Part shown: piece by piece, positions 47,798 through 58,461 of the stretch
Numbering within the stretch: the first letter of the stretch is position 1
Layout of the letters: every line of letters starts with the position of its first letter
Program-made: the position numbers and the translations under genes
The notes under the pieces: generated by a model
What the model was told of the DNA's origin: nothing
Database searches by the model: none
What the model saw: the letters and a program-made list of their open reading frames with translations, nothing else
Source: Mycobacterium sp. IS-1496
Lineage (GTDB): Bacteria; Actinomycetota; Actinomycetes; Mycobacteriales; Mycobacteriaceae
Reading direction: 5' to 3'
DNA: 64,000 nt
NCBI RefSeq assembly: GCF_001499995.1
Contig: NZ_LQIU01000011.1
Span: 36,324 to 100,323, forward strand

Positions 47798-48212
47798 TCT
47801 CGCGCAGCGACACCATCGCCTCGCACAGCCGGTCGAAGGCCTCCGCTCCCAGGTGTGACCGCCACTCCCGCTCGACCACCGCGAGCTCGGCCGCCGCGGC
47901 GGCGCACAACCGCTGCCCACGGTCGCTCAGCATCACCAGGCGGGCCCGCGCGTCGGTGGGATCGGGCGTGCGGACGACGTAACCGGCGCGTTCGAGTTGG
48001 TCGACCAGCGCGCCGGCCGTCTGCTTGGTGACCCGCGCCTCTTCGGCGAGATCGGTGAGGCGGATGCCGTCCGGGCGTAGCCGCTGGCCGATCCGGCTCT
48101 GGGCCAGTGTGAGGTCGTCGAAGCCCGCGGCGCGCAGGGCGTCGTGGATCCGCGCCTCCGCGGCACGGTGCGCGACGAACATGAGCGTCGTGACGCTCGG
48201 AGTTTCGGCCAC
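47778..48212 (-). CDS. MarR-family transcriptional regulator
   Basis: 144 residues. The winged helix is centred on LAQSRIGQRLRPDGIRLTDLAEEARVTKQTAGALVDQLERAGYVVRTPDPTD, whose wing contains the conserved D-x-R motif. It is divergent from the mycothiol-dependent enzyme gene. The 25-bp palindrome between them is almost certainly its operator. MarR proteins here often respond to electrophiles or aromatics, which would fit a thiol-dependent target. A GTG start is used. Confidence 0.9.
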   Translation of the reverse strand: MAETPSVTTLMFVAHRAAEARIHDALRAAGFDDLTLAQSRIGQRLRPDGIRLTDLAEEARVTKQTAGALVDQLERAGYVVRTPDPTDARARLVMLSDRGQRLCAAAAAELAVVEREWRSHLGAEAFDRLCEAMVSLREITDPYR

Positions 48213-48230
48213 CCGTTGACTTTAGTACAT

Positions 48231-48255
48231 TTCCCTGACTAATTTAGTCAGGGAA
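48231..48255. promoter_or_regulatory. 25-bp palindromic operator, MarR type
   Basis: TTCCCTGACTAA, one central T, then its exact reverse complement TTAGTCAGGGAA. A third half-site, CTGACTAA, follows at 48257-48264. It lies between the divergent MarR gene and its neighbour and would let the regulator control both. Confidence 0.8.
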
Positions 48256-48275
48256 GCTGACTAATAGGAGGCATC

Positions 48276-48866
48276 GTGGACGACAACGAGATCTGGACCC
48301 ACATCGATGCCCAGCGCACCGACCTCGCCGACTTCCTCGACACGCTGACCGCCGAGCAGTGGGCCGCCCCGTCTCTGTGCGAGGGCTGGTCGGTGCGCGA
48401 CGTCGCGGTCCACCTCACTCACTCGACGGCGCCCTGGCCGCGCATGGCGTTCGAGGCCGTGCGGTCGGGTTTCCGCTTCAACGCCATGGTGTCGCGGTTG
48501 GCGCGAGAGGATCCGAGCGCACCCGACGAGATCGTCGCGGCGCTGCGGGCCATGGCGGGGGTCCGGCGCAGGCCGCCCGGCACGTCGGTGGCCGACCCGC
48601 TGACCGATGTGCTCGTCCACACCCAGGACATCGCCATCCCACTCGGCATCGACCGGCAGATGCCGCCGGCGCCCGCCGTGATCGCCGCGCGGCGGCTGTG
48701 GGGCATGGGCTTCCCGTTCCATGCGCGCAAGCGGTTCGCCGGGGTGCGGTTGGAGGCGACGGACGCCGACTTCACGGTCGGCTCCGGGCGGTTGGTCACC
48801 GCCCCGATCCGCGACATCGTGCTGGCCCTGTCCGGCCGGAATAGCCCCGTCCTGCCGCGCGTTTAG
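48276..48866 (+). CDS. Maleylpyruvate isomerase-like, mycothiol-dependent enzyme (DinB fold)
   Basis: 196 residues of the TIGR03083/MDMPI family: LADFLDTLTAEQWAAPSLCEGWSVRDVAVHLTHS contains the W-x-V-x-D-V-x-x-H-L motif whose His binds metal. A second His (VLVHTQDIAIPLGI) completes the site. The family uses mycothiol for isomerisation or detoxification. GTG at 48276 follows a perfect AGGAGG. It is regulated by the divergent MarR through the palindrome. Confidence 0.82.
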   Translation: MDDNEIWTHIDAQRTDLADFLDTLTAEQWAAPSLCEGWSVRDVAVHLTHSTAPWPRMAFEAVRSGFRFNAMVSRLAREDPSAPDEIVAALRAMAGVRRRPPGTSVADPLTDVLVHTQDIAIPLGIDRQMPPAPAVIAARRLWGMGFPFHARKRFAGVRLEATDADFTVGSGRLVTAPIRDIVLALSGRNSPVLPRV

Positions 48867-48883
48867 GCTCTTGGCGGTTGACC

Positions 48884-48892
48884 TGGCATAAT
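48884..48892 (+). promoter_or_regulatory. Extended -10 promoter of rpmE
   Basis: TGGCATAAT combines an extended TG motif and a CATAAT box, with no good -35. It is flanked by two TTGACC direct repeats. The expected start is near 48899, giving an 87-nt rpmE leader. Confidence 0.5.
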
Positions 48893-48985
48893 TGACCGCT
48901 AGTCACACCCTCGGTTCCGGTTCACGCCCACCTCAGCGCAGGTCATGAGCGGGCGACCCGGCGGCCACGATCGAAGAGGACACCA

Positions 48986-49198
48986 ATGAAGACGGGTATT
49001 CACCCTGACTACGTCGACACCACGGTCCAGTGCGGCTGTGGGAACACGTTCACCACACGCAGCACCAAGAAGACCGGGAACATCGTCGTCGAGGTCTGCT
49101 CGCAGTGCCACCCGTTCTACACCGGCAAGCAGAAGATCCTCGACAGCGGCGGCCGCGTCGCGCGTTTCGAGAAGCGCTACGGCAAGCGCAGCAAGTAG
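48986..49198 (+). CDS. rpmE: 50S ribosomal protein L31, zinc-binding form
   Basis: 70 residues. Four cysteines (16, 18, 38 and 41: CGCGN...[12 protein letters not shown]) make the zinc-binding (C+) form, used under zinc-replete conditions. It has its own promoter and a strong terminator. Confidence 0.96.
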   Translation: MKTGIHPDYVDTTVQCGCGNTFTTRSTKKTGNIVVEVCSQCHPFYTGKQKILDSGGRVARFEKRYGKRSK

Positions 49199-49205
49199 CC
49201 ACCAC

Positions 49206-49251
49206 ACCGACGCCCGCTCTGTCGCCACGCGCGCAGGCCGGGCGTCGGTTT
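49206..49251 (+). terminator. Terminator of rpmE
   Basis: ACCGACGCCCG (49206-49216) and CGGGCGTCGGT (49239-49249) form a perfect 11-bp stem across a 22-nt loop, ending in TTT. It starts 8 nt after the rpmE stop. Confidence 0.8.
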
Positions 49252-49285
49252 GCGTTCGGGGAAGTCTTGGCGGAAGGAGGTCGCG

Positions 49286-50359
49286 ATGAGTGCTCCCACC
49301 ACAGCGGTTGACGCGTTGCTCGCCGAGCACGCCGACCTGGAGCGTCAGCTCGCCGACCCCGCGCTGCACGCCGATGCGGGCAAGGCCCGCAAGGCCGGTC
49401 GCCGGTTCGCGCAGCTGGCGCCGATCGTCACCACCCACCGCAAGCTCGAAGCGGCCCGCGGTGACCTCGAGGCCGCCCGCGAACTGGCCGCCGACGACGA
49501 GTCCTTCGCCGCCGAGGTGCCCGAACTCGAGGCCACCGTCGACGCGCTGGAGACACAGCTGTCGGATCTGCTGGCGCCGCGTGATCCGCACGACCCCGAC
49601 GACATCGTCCTCGAGGTGAAGTCGGGGGAGGGTGGCGAGGAGTCGGCGCTGTTCGCCGCCGATCTCGCACGCATGTACATCCGGTACGCCGAGCGGCACG
49701 GCTGGTCCGTCACGATCCTCGACGAGACCAGCTCGGACCTCGGCGGCTACAAGGACGCCACGCTGTCGATCCGGAGCAAGGGCGACTCCGCCGACGGCGT
49801 CTGGTCGCGGCTGAAGTTCGAGGGCGGCGTCCACCGTGTGCAGCGGGTGCCGGTCACCGAATCCCAGGGCCGTGTGCACACCTCCGCCGCGGGCGTGCTC
49901 GTCTACCCCGAACCCGAAGAGGTCGAGCAGGTCCAGATCGACGAGTCCGACCTGCGCATCGACGTCTACCGGTCGTCCGGCAAGGGCGGCCAGGGTGTGA
50001 ACACCACCGACTCGGCGGTGCGGATCACCCACCTGCCCACCGGCATCGTCGTCACCTGCCAGAACGAACGCTCGCAGCTGCAGAACAAGGCGCGCGCCAT
50101 GCAGGTGCTGGCCGCCCGGCTGCAGTCGCTGGCCGAGGAGCAGGCGCAGGCCGACGCATCGGCCGACCGCGCCAGCCAGATCCGCACCGTCGACCGCAGC
50201 GAGCGCATCCGCACGTACAACTTCCCCGAGAACCGGATCGCCGACCACCGCATCAACTTCAAGGCGCACAACCTCGACCAGGTGCTCGACGGCGATCTCG
50301 ACCCACTGTTCGACGCGCTGGCGGCCGCCGACAAACAGGCGCGTCTGCAGAGCTCATGA
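49286..50359 (+). CDS. prfA: Peptide chain release factor 1
   Basis: 357 residues. The codon-recognition motif P-x-T is PVT ([16 protein letters not shown]), and the peptidyl-hydrolase GGQ is in [16 protein letters not shown]. It terminates translation at UAA and UAG. ATG at 49286 has a GGAAGGAGG Shine-Dalgarno. It overlaps prmC, which methylates its GGQ glutamine, by 4 nt. Confidence 0.96.
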   Translation: MSAPTTAVDALLAEHADLERQLADPALHADAGKARKAGRRFAQLAPIVTTHRKLEAARGDLEAARELAADDESFAAEVPELEATVDALETQLSDLLAPRDPHDPDDIVLEVKSGEGGEESALFAADLARMYIRYAERHGWSVTILDETSSDLGGYKDATLSIRSKGDSADGVWSRLKFEGGVHRVQRVPVTESQGRVHTSAAGVLVYPEPEEVEQVQIDESDLRIDVYRSSGKGGQGVNTTDSAVRITHLPTGIVVTCQNERSQLQNKARAMQVLAARLQSLAEEQAQADASADRASQIRTVDRSERIRTYNFPENRIADHRINFKAHNLDQVLDGDLDPLFDALAAADKQARLQSS

Positions 50360-51234
50360 CCCGGGCGCCGGCGTCCTCGCTGCGCCAGGTCATCGACGAG
50401 GCCGCGGCGGTGCTGGCCGCCGCCGGGGTCGTGTCGGCCAGGGTGGACGCGGAACTGCTGGCCGCCCACGCCGCGGGCACCGACCGTGGCCGGCTGATGT
50501 TCGCCGACCTCCCGACCGATTTCCACACCCGCTTCGACGACCTGGTGTCCGCCCGCGCTTCGCGCATCCCGCTGCAGCACCTCACCGGAACGGCGGCGTT
50601 CGGGCCGGTGCAGGTCAGCGTCGGGCCCGGGGTGTTCATCCCGCGCCCGGAGACCGAGGCACTGTTCGAATGGGTTGAGCGTCAACATCTTCCGGACGAG
50701 CCGCTGATCGTCGACCTGTGCACCGGCTCGGGGGCGTTGGCGCTGGCGATCGCCACCGCGCACCCGCGGGCGCGGGTCATCGCGGTCGACAACTCCGCCG
50801 ATGCGCTCGGCTACGCCCGGCGCAACCTCGCCGGCACCGGAGCCGAACTGCTCGACGCCGACGTCACCGCGACCGGTCTGCGCCCCGATCTCGACGGGAC
50901 CATCGACCTCGTCGTCGCCAACCCGCCATACATCCCCGACGGCGCCGACCTCGATCCCGAGGTCGCCGAACACGACCCGGCCCAGGCGCTGTTCGGCGGC
51001 CCGGACGGCATGGTGGTGATCGACGCGATCGTCGCGCTCGCGCGGCGCTGGCTGCGCGGCCGCGGCCGCTGCGCGGTCGAACACGACGACACCACCTCGG
51101 CACTCACGGCCGCGGCATTCCGCCGCAGCGGCGCGTTCGACGACGTGACCGCCCACACCGATCTGACCGGCCGGCCGCGCTTCGTCACCGCCCGGCGTCA
51201 ACCGGACACCACTGCCACCGCGGAGGGGCGATGA
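50356..51234 (+). CDS. prmC: Release factor glutamine methyltransferase
   Basis: 292 residues. The N-terminal helical domain ([16 protein letters not shown]) is followed by a SAM-binding Rossmann domain ([16 protein letters not shown]) and the NPPY active-site motif ([10 protein letters not shown]). It methylates the Gln of the GGQ motif of release factors; its overlap with prfA fits. The 3' end overlaps the next gene by 4 nt. Confidence 0.95.
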   Translation: MTRAPASSLRQVIDEAAAVLAAAGVVSARVDAELLAAHAAGTDRGRLMFADLPTDFHTRFDDLVSARASRIPLQHLTGTAAFGPVQVSVGPGVFIPRPETEALFEWVERQHLPDEPLIVDLCTGSGALALAIATAHPRARVIAVDNSADALGYARRNLAGTGAELLDADVTATGLRPDLDGTIDLVVANPPYIPDGADLDPEVAEHDPAQALFGGPDGMVVIDAIVALARRWLRGRGRCAVEHDDTTSALTAAAFRRSGAFDDVTAHTDLTGRPRFVTARRQPDTTATAEGR

Positions 51235-51887
51235 CCGAACTGTTCGACTGCACCGACCCCGACAACCGCGCGACCGGTATCGCGACCGCCGTCAGCGCAC
51301 TCAAGGACGGGGGGCTGGTGGTGCTGCCCACCGACACCGTCTACGGCATCGGCGCCGACGCGTTCAACAACGACGCCGTCGCCGCGCTGCTGGCCGCGAA
51401 GGGCCGCGGCCGCGACATGCCGGTACCCGTTCTGGTCGGCTCCTGGCACACCATCGAAGGCCTGGTCTACACGGTCCCGCACACGGCGCGGGAACTCATC
51501 CGCGCGTTCTGGCCGGGGGCGCTGAGCCTGGTGGTCCGGCAGGCGCCGTCGCTGCCCTGGGATCTCGGCGATGCGAACGGCACGGTGATGTTGCGGATGC
51601 CACTGCACCCGGTCGCCATCGAACTGCTGCGCGAGGTCGGCCCGATGGCCGTGTCGAGCGCCAACATCTCCGGGCGGCCCGCCGCGGTGTCGGCGGCCGA
51701 CGCGCGCGAGCAGCTCGGCGACCTGGTCGACGTCTACCTCGACGCCGGCCCGTCCGAGCGACAGGCGGCCTCCACGATCGTCGATCTCAGTGGCGCCCAC
51801 CCGCGCATCCTGCGGACCGGGCCCGTCACCGCCGAGGCCGTCGCCGGCGTCCTCGGGGTCAACACCGAAAGCCTGCTCACGGAGTGA
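51231..51887 (+). CDS. L-threonylcarbamoyladenylate synthase (Sua5/YwlC/TsaC)
   Basis: 218 residues with KDGGLVVLPTDTVYGIGADAF, VGPMAVSSANISGRPAA and QAASTIVDLSG. It makes threonylcarbamoyl-AMP for t6A37 in ANN-decoding tRNAs, from threonine, bicarbonate and ATP. It is a short, YrdC-like form without the full Sua5 C-terminal domain. The ATG overlaps the prmC stop. Confidence 0.93.
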   Translation: MTELFDCTDPDNRATGIATAVSALKDGGLVVLPTDTVYGIGADAFNNDAVAALLAAKGRGRDMPVPVLVGSWHTIEGLVYTVPHTARELIRAFWPGALSLVVRQAPSLPWDLGDANGTVMLRMPLHPVAIELLREVGPMAVSSANISGRPAAVSAADAREQLGDLVDVYLDAGPSERQAASTIVDLSGAHPRILRTGPVTAEAVAGVLGVNTESLLTE

Positions 51888-51897
51888 ACGCAGCCGC

Positions 51898-53097
51898 GTG
51901 CAGTACCGTTTCGCGGTGATGGTCGAGTACCTTGCGCTCTCCGATCGCGGCGCGGGCGTGCCGCTGCGCGAGCTCGTCCTGGTCGGACTGACCGCCGCGA
52001 TCATCACCTACCTCGCCACCGGGTGGGTCCGTGTCCTCGCCACGCGGCTGGGTGCGGTGGCCTACCCGCGCGAACGCGACGTCCATGTACAGCCCACCCC
52101 GCGCATGGGCGGGCTGGCGATGTACGTCGGCGTCGCCGCGGCGGTGCTGCTGGCCTCCCAACTGCCCGCGCTCACCCGTGGTTTCGTCTACTCCACCGGC
52201 ATGCCCGCCGTCGTGGTCGCCGGCGGGCTCATCATGGCGATCGGGCTGATCGACGACCGGTGGGGACTCGACGCGCTCACCAAATTCGCCGGTCAGCTGA
52301 CCGCGGCCAGCGTGATGGTGACCATGGGCGTGGCGTGGAGCGTGCTCTACATCCCGATCGGCGGCGTCGGCACCATCGTGCTCGACCAGGTCGCGTCGAT
52401 CCTGCTGACGCTGGCGCTGACGGTGGCGATCGTCAACGCGATGAACTTCGTCGACGGACTCGACGGTCTGGCGGCCGGCCTGGGGCTGATCACGGCGCTG
52501 GCGATCTGCCTGTTCTCCGTCGGACTGCTGCGCGATCACGGCGGCGACGTGCTGTTCTACCCGCCCGCGGTGATCTCGGTGGTGCTCGCCGGGGCCTGTC
52601 TGGGCTTCCTACCGCACAACTTCCACAAGGCCAGGATCTTCATGGGGGACTCCGGGTCGATGCTGATCGGCCTGATGCTGGCCGCGGCGTCGACGACGGC
52701 GGCCGGGCCGATCTCGCAGACGGCCTACGGCGCGCGCGACGTGTTCGCGCTGCTGTCACCCTTCCTGCTGGTCGTCGCCGTCATGTTCGTCCCGGCACTG
52801 GACATGCTGCTGGCGATCATCCGCCGCACCCGGGCGGGCCTCAGCCCGTTCAGCCCCGACAAGATGCATCTGCACCACCGGTTGCTCGAGATCGGCCACT
52901 CCCACCGCCGGGTGGTGTTGCTGATCTACATGTGGGTCGGCATCGTCGCGCTCGGCGCGGCGAGCACGATCTTCTTCGATCCGCGGCACACCGGAATGGT
53001 CATGCTGGGGGCGACCGTGGTGGCCGTCGTGGTGACCCTCGTCCCGCTGCTCCGCCGCCGGGAAACGGCAGCGGAGAGCGTGTACGACAAAAAGTAG
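51898..53097 (+). CDS. wecA: Polyprenyl-phosphate GlcNAc-1-phosphate transferase
   Basis: 399 residues and about 11 membrane helices, MraY/WecA family. Motifs are MGGLAMY, GLIDDRWGLDALTKF, NAMNFVDGLDGLAAGL and the HHRL region (KMHLHHRLLEIGHSHRR). In mycobacteria (Rv1302, Rfe) it starts arabinogalactan linker synthesis by loading GlcNAc-1-P on decaprenyl phosphate. GTG at 51898 (VQYRF...) matches the remembered N-terminus of the M. tuberculosis protein. Confidence 0.93.
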   Translation: MQYRFAVMVEYLALSDRGAGVPLRELVLVGLTAAIITYLATGWVRVLATRLGAVAYPRERDVHVQPTPRMGGLAMYVGVAAAVLLASQLPALTRGFVYSTGMPAVVVAGGLIMAIGLIDDRWGLDALTKFAGQLTAASVMVTMGVAWSVLYIPIGGVGTIVLDQVASILLTLALTVAIVNAMNFVDGLDGLAAGLGLITALAICLFSVGLLRDHGGDVLFYPPAVISVVLAGACLGFLPHNFHKARIFMGDSGSMLIGLMLAAASTTAAGPISQTAYGARDVFALLSPFLLVVAVMFVPALDMLLAIIRRTRAGLSPFSPDKMHLHHRLLEIGHSHRRVVLLIYMWVGIVALGAASTIFFDPRHTGMVMLGATVVAVVVTLVPLLRRRETAAESVYDKK

Positions 53098-53118
53098 TAG
53101 GCCCGGTTTAGGGCTGCC

Positions 53119-53124
53119 TACCAT
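53119..53124 (+). promoter_or_regulatory. Candidate -10 of the ATP synthase operon
   Basis: TACCAT fits TANNNT and lies in a TACCA-TG-TGGTA inverted repeat. It ends 8 nt before GTG 53133, which would then be the first codon of a leaderless transcript. No good -35 is visible. Confidence 0.4.
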
Positions 53125-53132
53125 GTGGTACC

Positions 53133-53336
53133 GTGCTGCTAGAACCCGAAGAAACCTCGCGGGTTGCCGGCCACCGGACCATCGGTTTCGCCACCGATTC
53201 GGACCGTTTCAGACCGACAAAAAGGGAGTACCCCTTGGGTGATTCCAGCGAGCCCGTAGCCCTCCGATACGCTCGGCAGGTTACTGACAGGAATCGACAC
53301 GGGTCCCACCAACCGCGGATTGAGGTGAAGCAGTGA
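53133..53336 (+). CDS. Possible leaderless upstream ORF overlapping atpI
   Basis: 67 codons from GTG 53133; the stop overlaps the atpI GTG start by 4 nt (GTGA). A shorter version could start at TTG 53235, after an AAGGGAG Shine-Dalgarno 6 nt upstream. Third-position GC is clearly lower than in neighbouring genes and rare codons (AGA, AGG, CTA, CGA) occur, so it may be only a leader that couples translation into atpI. No family is recognised. Confidence 0.35.
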   Translation: MLLEPEETSRVAGHRTIGFATDSDRFRPTKREYPLGDSSEPVALRYARQVTDRNRHGSHQPRIEVKQ

Positions 53337-53803
53337 CGACGCCAGCGCAGGACGCGCCGTTGGTGTTGCCGGCAGTTGCCTTCCGGCCTGTCCGTCTGCT
53401 CGTCATCTGCGTGGCACTGGCCGCGGTCGCCGCGGTCGCCGCGGCACTTCTCGGAGTCCCGATGGTGGGGCTGTTCTTCGCGATCGGGCTCGCGCTCGGC
53501 CTCACCAACGCCGTCATGATCCAGCGTTCGGTCGAGTCCATCACCGCGAAGGACCACCCTCTCAAGCGCAACATGGCCATGAACTCGGCCACCCGACTGC
53601 TGATCATGACCGTGATCGGCCTGACCATCGCCTACATGTTCAAGCCCCAGGGGCTGGGCGTGGTGTTCGGCATGGCGTTGTTCCAGGTGATCCTGGTGGC
53701 GTCCACGGCCCTGCCGGTGGTGAAGAAACTCAAAGCCCAGGCCGCTGACGCGGATGCGGGGAGCACTGGAACGGGACTCGAAGGAGAGACTCCACAGCAA
53801 TGA
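53333..53803 (+). CDS. atpI: ATP synthase protein I-like membrane protein
   Basis: 156 residues and four membrane helices ([66 protein letters not shown]). It sits at the head of the ATP synthase operon, like Rv1303, and probably helps assemble the c-ring. It overlaps atpB by 4 nt. The GTG start overlaps the possible upstream ORF. Confidence 0.85.
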   Translation: MTTPAQDAPLVLPAVAFRPVRLLVICVALAAVAAVAAALLGVPMVGLFFAIGLALGLTNAVMIQRSVESITAKDHPLKRNMAMNSATRLLIMTVIGLTIAYMFKPQGLGVVFGMALFQVILVASTALPVVKKLKAQAADADAGSTGTGLEGETPQQ

Positions 53804-54555
53804 CGCAGACGTTCCTCGCCGCGGAGAGCGGCATCCAGGTCGGCCACCACACGGAGGCCAACTGGTTCGGGCTGACGGTCAACACCGACACGATCCTGTC
53901 CACCGCGATCGCCGCGGCGATCGTGCTCGGACTGGCGTTCTTCCTGCGTGCGAAGGTCACCTCCACCGGGGTGCCCAACGGTGTGCAGCTGTTCTGGGAA
54001 ACGCTGACGGTGCAGATGCGCAACCAGATCGAGGCCGCCATCGGGATGCGGGTGGCCGGCTTCGTCCTGCCGCTGGCCGTCACGCTCTTCGCGTTCATCC
54101 TGATCGCCAACTGGCTGTCGGTGCTGCCCGTGCAGTACAAGGACGAGACCGGCGTCCACGAGCTGCTCAAGCCCGCGGCCTCCGACATCAACTTCGTGCT
54201 GGCGCTGGCGCTGTTCGTGTTCATCGCCTACCACGCCGCCGGGTTCTGGCGCCGCGGCGTACTCGGCCACCCGAAGAAGCTGCTGAAGGGTCACGTCGCC
54301 GTCCTCGCGCCGATCAACCTGGTCGAGGAACTCGCCAAACCGATCTCGCTGTCGCTGCGACTCTTCGGCAACATCTTCGCCGGCGGCATCCTGGTCGCCC
54401 TGATCGCACTGTTCCCGCCGTGGATCATGTGGGCGCCCAACGCGATCTGGAAGAGTTTCGACCTGTTCGTCGGCGCGATCCAGGCGTTCATCTTCGCCCT
54501 GCTGACCATCCTGTACTTCAGCCAGTCGATGGAGCTCGACGAAGACCACGACTGA
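53800..54555 (+). CDS. atpB: ATP synthase subunit a
   Basis: 251 residues; the Fo proton-channel subunit. The essential Arg lies in [21 protein letters not shown], and C-terminal helix [16 protein letters not shown] follows. It forms the half-channels next to the c-ring. It overlaps atpI (ATGA) and is separated from atpE by 85 bp. Confidence 0.95.
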   Translation: MTQTFLAAESGIQVGHHTEANWFGLTVNTDTILSTAIAAAIVLGLAFFLRAKVTSTGVPNGVQLFWETLTVQMRNQIEAAIGMRVAGFVLPLAVTLFAFILIANWLSVLPVQYKDETGVHELLKPAASDINFVLALALFVFIAYHAAGFWRRGVLGHPKKLLKGHVAVLAPINLVEELAKPISLSLRLFGNIFAGGILVALIALFPPWIMWAPNAIWKSFDLFVGAIQAFIFALLTILYFSQSMELDEDHD

Positions 54556-54637
54556 CCGACGCAAGACTGCACGACTGCTCGAAAACAACGCTCGACCCAC
54601 GTCCTGGTAGGCGACTACCAGATATCAAGGAGGATAA

Positions 54638-54886
<249 letters not shown>

Positions 54887-54907
54887 TCGGTATTGGAATC
54901 TTCAGTC

Positions 54908-55420
54908 ATGGGTGACCTGAGCACGACCATCTTGGCCGCGGAGGAGGGTGGGGGAGGAAGCAACTTCCTCATCCCCAACGGCACCTTCTTCTTCGTGCTG
55001 CTCATCTTCCTGATCGTGTTGGGCGTCATCGCCAAATGGGTGGTGCCGCCGATCAGCAAGGTGCTGCAAGAGCGCGAAGCGATGGTCACCAAGACGGTTG
55101 AGGACAACCGCAAGTCGGCCGAACTGTTCGCCGCCGCGCAGGCCGACTCCCAGCAGGTGATGACCAAGGCGCGTCGTGAAGCCTCAGGCATCCGGGACGA
55201 GGCCCGCGGAGAGGGTCGCAAGATCCTCGAGGACATGCGCTCGCGCGCCAGCGAGGAGTCGGCGACAACTCTGCAGAAGACCAACGAAGAGCTGTCCCGC
55301 CAGGGGCAGCAGACCGCGGGCGAACTGCAGTCGTCGATCGAGACGTTGTCGGCCACCCTGGCCAGCCGCGTTCTCGGCGTCGACATCTCCAGCGCCGCCG
55401 CGACGAGCCAGGGACGGTAG
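54908..55420 (+). CDS. atpF: ATP synthase subunit b
   Basis: 170 residues: one membrane helix ([21 protein letters not shown]) and a long charged coiled coil, part of the peripheral stalk. The ATG at 54908 (MGDLSTTIL) matches the M. tuberculosis N-terminus; a TTG at 54893 is in frame but less likely. Confidence 0.94.
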   Translation: MGDLSTTILAAEEGGGGSNFLIPNGTFFFVLLIFLIVLGVIAKWVVPPISKVLQEREAMVTKTVEDNRKSAELFAAAQADSQQVMTKARREASGIRDEARGEGRKILEDMRSRASEESATTLQKTNEELSRQGQQTAGELQSSIETLSATLASRVLGVDISSAAATSQGR

Positions 55421-55423
55421 CGC

Positions 55424-56755
55424 ATGTCGACATTCATCGGTCAGCTCATCGGGTTCGCGGTCATCGTTTTCCTGCTCGTCCGTTTCGTGGTGCCGCCGGT
55501 GCGGCGCATGATGACCGCGCAGCAGGAGACGGTGCGCCGTCAGCTCGAGGAGAGCTCGACCGCGGCGAACAAGGTGGCGCAGGCGGATCAGCAGCACGCC
55601 AAGGCGGTCAAGGACGCCGAGGAGGACGCCAAGCGGGTGATTCAGGAGGCCCGTGCGGACGCCGAGAAGATCGCCGAGCAGATGCGCGCACAGGCCGACG
55701 CCGAGGTGGAGCGCATCAAGGTCCAGGGGCAGGCGCAGGTGCAACTGCTGCGCCAGCAACTGATCCGTGAACTCCGTGCGCATCTCGGCACCGAGTCGGT
55801 GGCCCGGGCCCGCGAACTGGTCCGCGATCACGTCTCCGACGACGACAACCGCTCGGCGACCGTCGACAGGTTCCTCGACGAACTCGACGCCATGGCGCCT
55901 TCGGACGCCGTGCTCGACGACGCCGTGGGTTCGCGGCTGCGCTCGACGAGCAGGGAAGCGCTCAAGGCCCTGGTGTCGCGGTTCGACGAACTGACCGCCG
56001 ATGTCGACGCCGACGGTCTGACGTCACTCGCCGATGACCTGGCGGCCGTCGCCAAGCTGCTCAAGACCGAGCCGGTCCTGCGCAAGCACTTCTCCGAGCC
56101 CACGGTCGAGGGTGAGGGCAAGGCGAACCTCGCCGAGGCCGTGTTGTCGGGCAAGGTCTCCGACACCGCGCTCGAGGTCGTCAAAGCCGCCGTCAACCAA
56201 CGCTGGTCCGACGAATCCGATCTGGACTACGCGCTGCGGCACACGGCGCGGCTGGCGCTGCTCGTGCGTGCCGAGCGCAACGACGAGACCAGCGAGGTCG
56301 AAGACCAGCTGTTCCGGTTCAGCCGGATCCTGGACTCCGAATCGCGGCTGAGCGGCGTGCTCAGCGACTACACCACCCCCGTCGACGGCCGTATCGGGCT
56401 GCTGGATCGGTTGCTCGGGGACCAGGCGGGCCAGACGACCAGGGCGCTTCTGGCGCAGACGGTCGAACTGCTGCGCGGCGAACGCGCCGACGAGGCAGTG
56501 CGTGAACTGGCCGAGCTCGCAGTGGCTCGGCGCGGCGAGGTCGTGGCGCACGTCAACGCCGCGGCGGAGCTCAGCGATGCGCAGCGCACCCGGCTCGCCG
56601 AGGTGCTCGGCCGGATCTACGGCCGCCCGGCATCCCTGCAGCTGCACATCGATCCCGACTTGCTCGGCGGCCTCACCATCGCCGTGGGCGACGAGGTGAT
56701 CGACGGTTCACTGGCATCTCGGCTGGCCTCGGCCGAAACCCAGCTACCCGACTAA
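55424..56755 (+). CDS. atpH: ATP synthase b'-delta fusion subunit
   Basis: 443 residues. The N-terminal part is a second b-type stalk (membrane helix [20 protein letters not shown], then coiled coil). The C-terminal ~170 residues form the delta subunit ([41 protein letters not shown]). This fusion is typical of mycobacteria. It holds the F1 head to the stalk. It starts 3 nt after atpF. Confidence 0.95.
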   Translation: MSTFIGQLIGFAVIVFLLVRFVVPPVRRMMTAQQETVRRQLEESSTAANKVAQADQQHAKAVKDAEEDAKRVIQEARADAEKIAEQMRAQADAEVERIKVQGQAQVQLLRQQLIRELRAHLGTESVARARELVRDHVSDDDNRSATVDRFLDELDAMAPSDAVLDDAVGSRLRSTSREALKALVSRFDELTADVDADGLTSLADDLAAVAKLLKTEPVLRKHFSEPTVEGEGKANLAEAVLSGKVSDTALEVVKAAVNQRWSDESDLDYALRHTARLALLVRAERNDETSEVEDQLFRFSRILDSESRLSGVLSDYTTPVDGRIGLLDRLLGDQAGQTTRALLAQTVELLRGERADEAVRELAELAVARRGEVVAHVNAAAELSDAQRTRLAEVLGRIYGRPASLQLHIDPDLLGGLTIAVGDEVIDGSLASRLASAETQLPD

Positions 56756-56800
56756 CTCCGAACCCACCAGACTCAAACACAAAGGCAGGAAGACGAACCC

Positions 56801-58447
56801 ATGGCAGAGTTGACTATCTCGGCTGCTGACATCCAAGGGGCGATCGAGGACTACGTCGCCAACTTCGCCACCGACACCGAGCGGGAAGAGATCGGCACCG
56901 TCGTCGACGCCGGCGACGGTATCGCGCACGTCGAGGGTCTGCCCTCGGTGATGACGCAGGAGCTGCTCGAGTTCCCCGGCGGTGTCCTGGGTGTCGCGCT
57001 CAACCTCGACGAGCACAGCATCGGCGCGGTCATCCTCGGCGACTTCGAGAAGATCGAGGAGGGCCAGCAGGTCAAGCGCACCGGGGACGTGCTTTCCGTC
57101 CCCGTCGGCGACGGTTACCTCGGCCGCGTGGTCAACCCGCTGGGGCAGCCGATCGACGGTCGCGGCGAGATCGAGACCACGGAGCGCCGCGCGCTCGAGC
57201 TGCAGGCGCCGTCGGTGGTGCAGCGTCAGGGCGTGAGCGAACCGCTGCAGACCGGCATCAAGGCCATCGACTCGCAGACCCCGATCGGCCGCGGCCAGCG
57301 TCAGCTGATCATCGGCGACCGCAAGACCGGCAAGACCGCGGTGTGTGTCGACACGATCCTCAACCAGCGCCAGAACTGGGAGACCGGCGATCCCGACCAG
57401 CAGGTGCGCTGCGTCTACGTCGCGATCGGCCAGAAGGGCACCACGATCGCCAGCGTGCGCCAGACCCTCGAGGATGGCGGTGCGATGGACTACACCACCA
57501 TCGTGGCGGCCCCCGCCTCGGACTCCGCGGGCTTCAAGTGGCTCGCGCCCTACACCGGGTCGAGCATCGCCCAGCACTGGATGTACGACGGCAAGCATGT
57601 GCTGATCGTGTTCGACGATCTCACCAAGCACGCCGAGGCCTACCGTGCGATCTCGCTGCTGCTGCGCCGTCCGCCGGGCCGCGAGGCGTTCCCCGGCGAC
57701 GTGTTCTACCTTCACTCCCGCCTGCTGGAGCGTTGCGCCAAGCTGTCCGACGAGCTCGGTGGCGGGTCGATGACCGGACTGCCGCTGATCGAGACCAAGG
57801 CCAACGACATCTCGGCCTACATCCCGACCAACGTCATCTCGATCACCGACGGTCAGTGCTTCCTCGAGACCGACCTGTTCAACCAGGGTGTGCGGCCGGC
57901 CATCAACGTCGGCGTCTCGGTGTCCCGCGTCGGCGGCGCCGCCCAGATCAAGGCGATGAAAGAGGTCGCGGGTTCGCTGCGACTCGATCTGTCGCAGTAC
58001 CGCGAACTGGAGTCGTTCGCGGCGTTCGCCTCGGACCTGGATGCTTCCTCGAAGGCGCAGCTCGACCGCGGCGCCCGGCTGGTCGAATTGCTCAAGCAGC
58101 CGCAGAACAGCCCGATGCCGGTCGAGGAGCAGGTCGTGGCGATCTTCCTCGGCACCCGCGGTCACCTCGACACCGTCCCCGTCGAGGACGTGCAGCGCTT
58201 CGAGCAGGAGTTGCTCGAGCATGTGCGGTCCTCGAAGGAGGAGATCTTCACCGAGATCCGCGAGAGCAAGAAGCTCTCCGAAGAGCTCGAGGACAAGCTG
58301 ACCGATGTGGTGAACGAGTTCAAGAAGGGCTTCGAGACCACCTCCGGTGAGTCCGTGGTTCCCGACGAGAACGTTGAGGCCATGTCCGAGGACGACGTCG
58401 AGAAGGAATCGGTCAAGGTCCGCAAGCCCGCCCCGAAGAAGAAGTAA
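56801..58447 (+). CDS. atpA: ATP synthase subunit alpha
   Basis: 548 residues. Walker A is [10 protein letters not shown]; the non-catalytic nucleotide site is complete. The last ~30 residues ([18 protein letters not shown] onward) form the mycobacterial C-terminal extension, known to hold back ATP hydrolysis. It follows atpH by 45 bp with its own Shine-Dalgarno. Confidence 0.97.
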   Translation: MAELTISAADIQGAIEDYVANFATDTEREEIGTVVDAGDGIAHVEGLPSVMTQELLEFPGGVLGVALNLDEHSIGAVILGDFEKIEEGQQVKRTGDVLSVPVGDGYLGRVVNPLGQPIDGRGEIETTERRALELQAPSVVQRQGVSEPLQTGIKAIDSQTPIGRGQRQLIIGDRKTGKTAVCVDTILNQRQNWETGDPDQQVRCVYVAIGQKGTTIASVRQTLEDGGAMDYTTIVAAPASDSAGFKWLAPYTGSSIAQHWMYDGKHVLIVFDDLTKHAEAYRAISLLLRRPPGREAFPGDVFYLHSRLLERCAKLSDELGGGSMTGLPLIETKANDISAYIPTNVISITDGQCFLETDLFNQGVRPAINVGVSVSRVGGAAQIKAMKEVAGSLRLDLSQYRELESFAAFASDLDASSKAQLDRGARLVELLKQPQNSPMPVEEQVVAIFLGTRGHLDTVPVEDVQRFEQELLEHVRSSKEEIFTEIRESKKLSEELEDKLTDVVNEFKKGFETTSGESVVPDENVEAMSEDDVEKESVKVRKPAPKKK

Positions 58448-58461
58448 GGCGCTCATAACCG

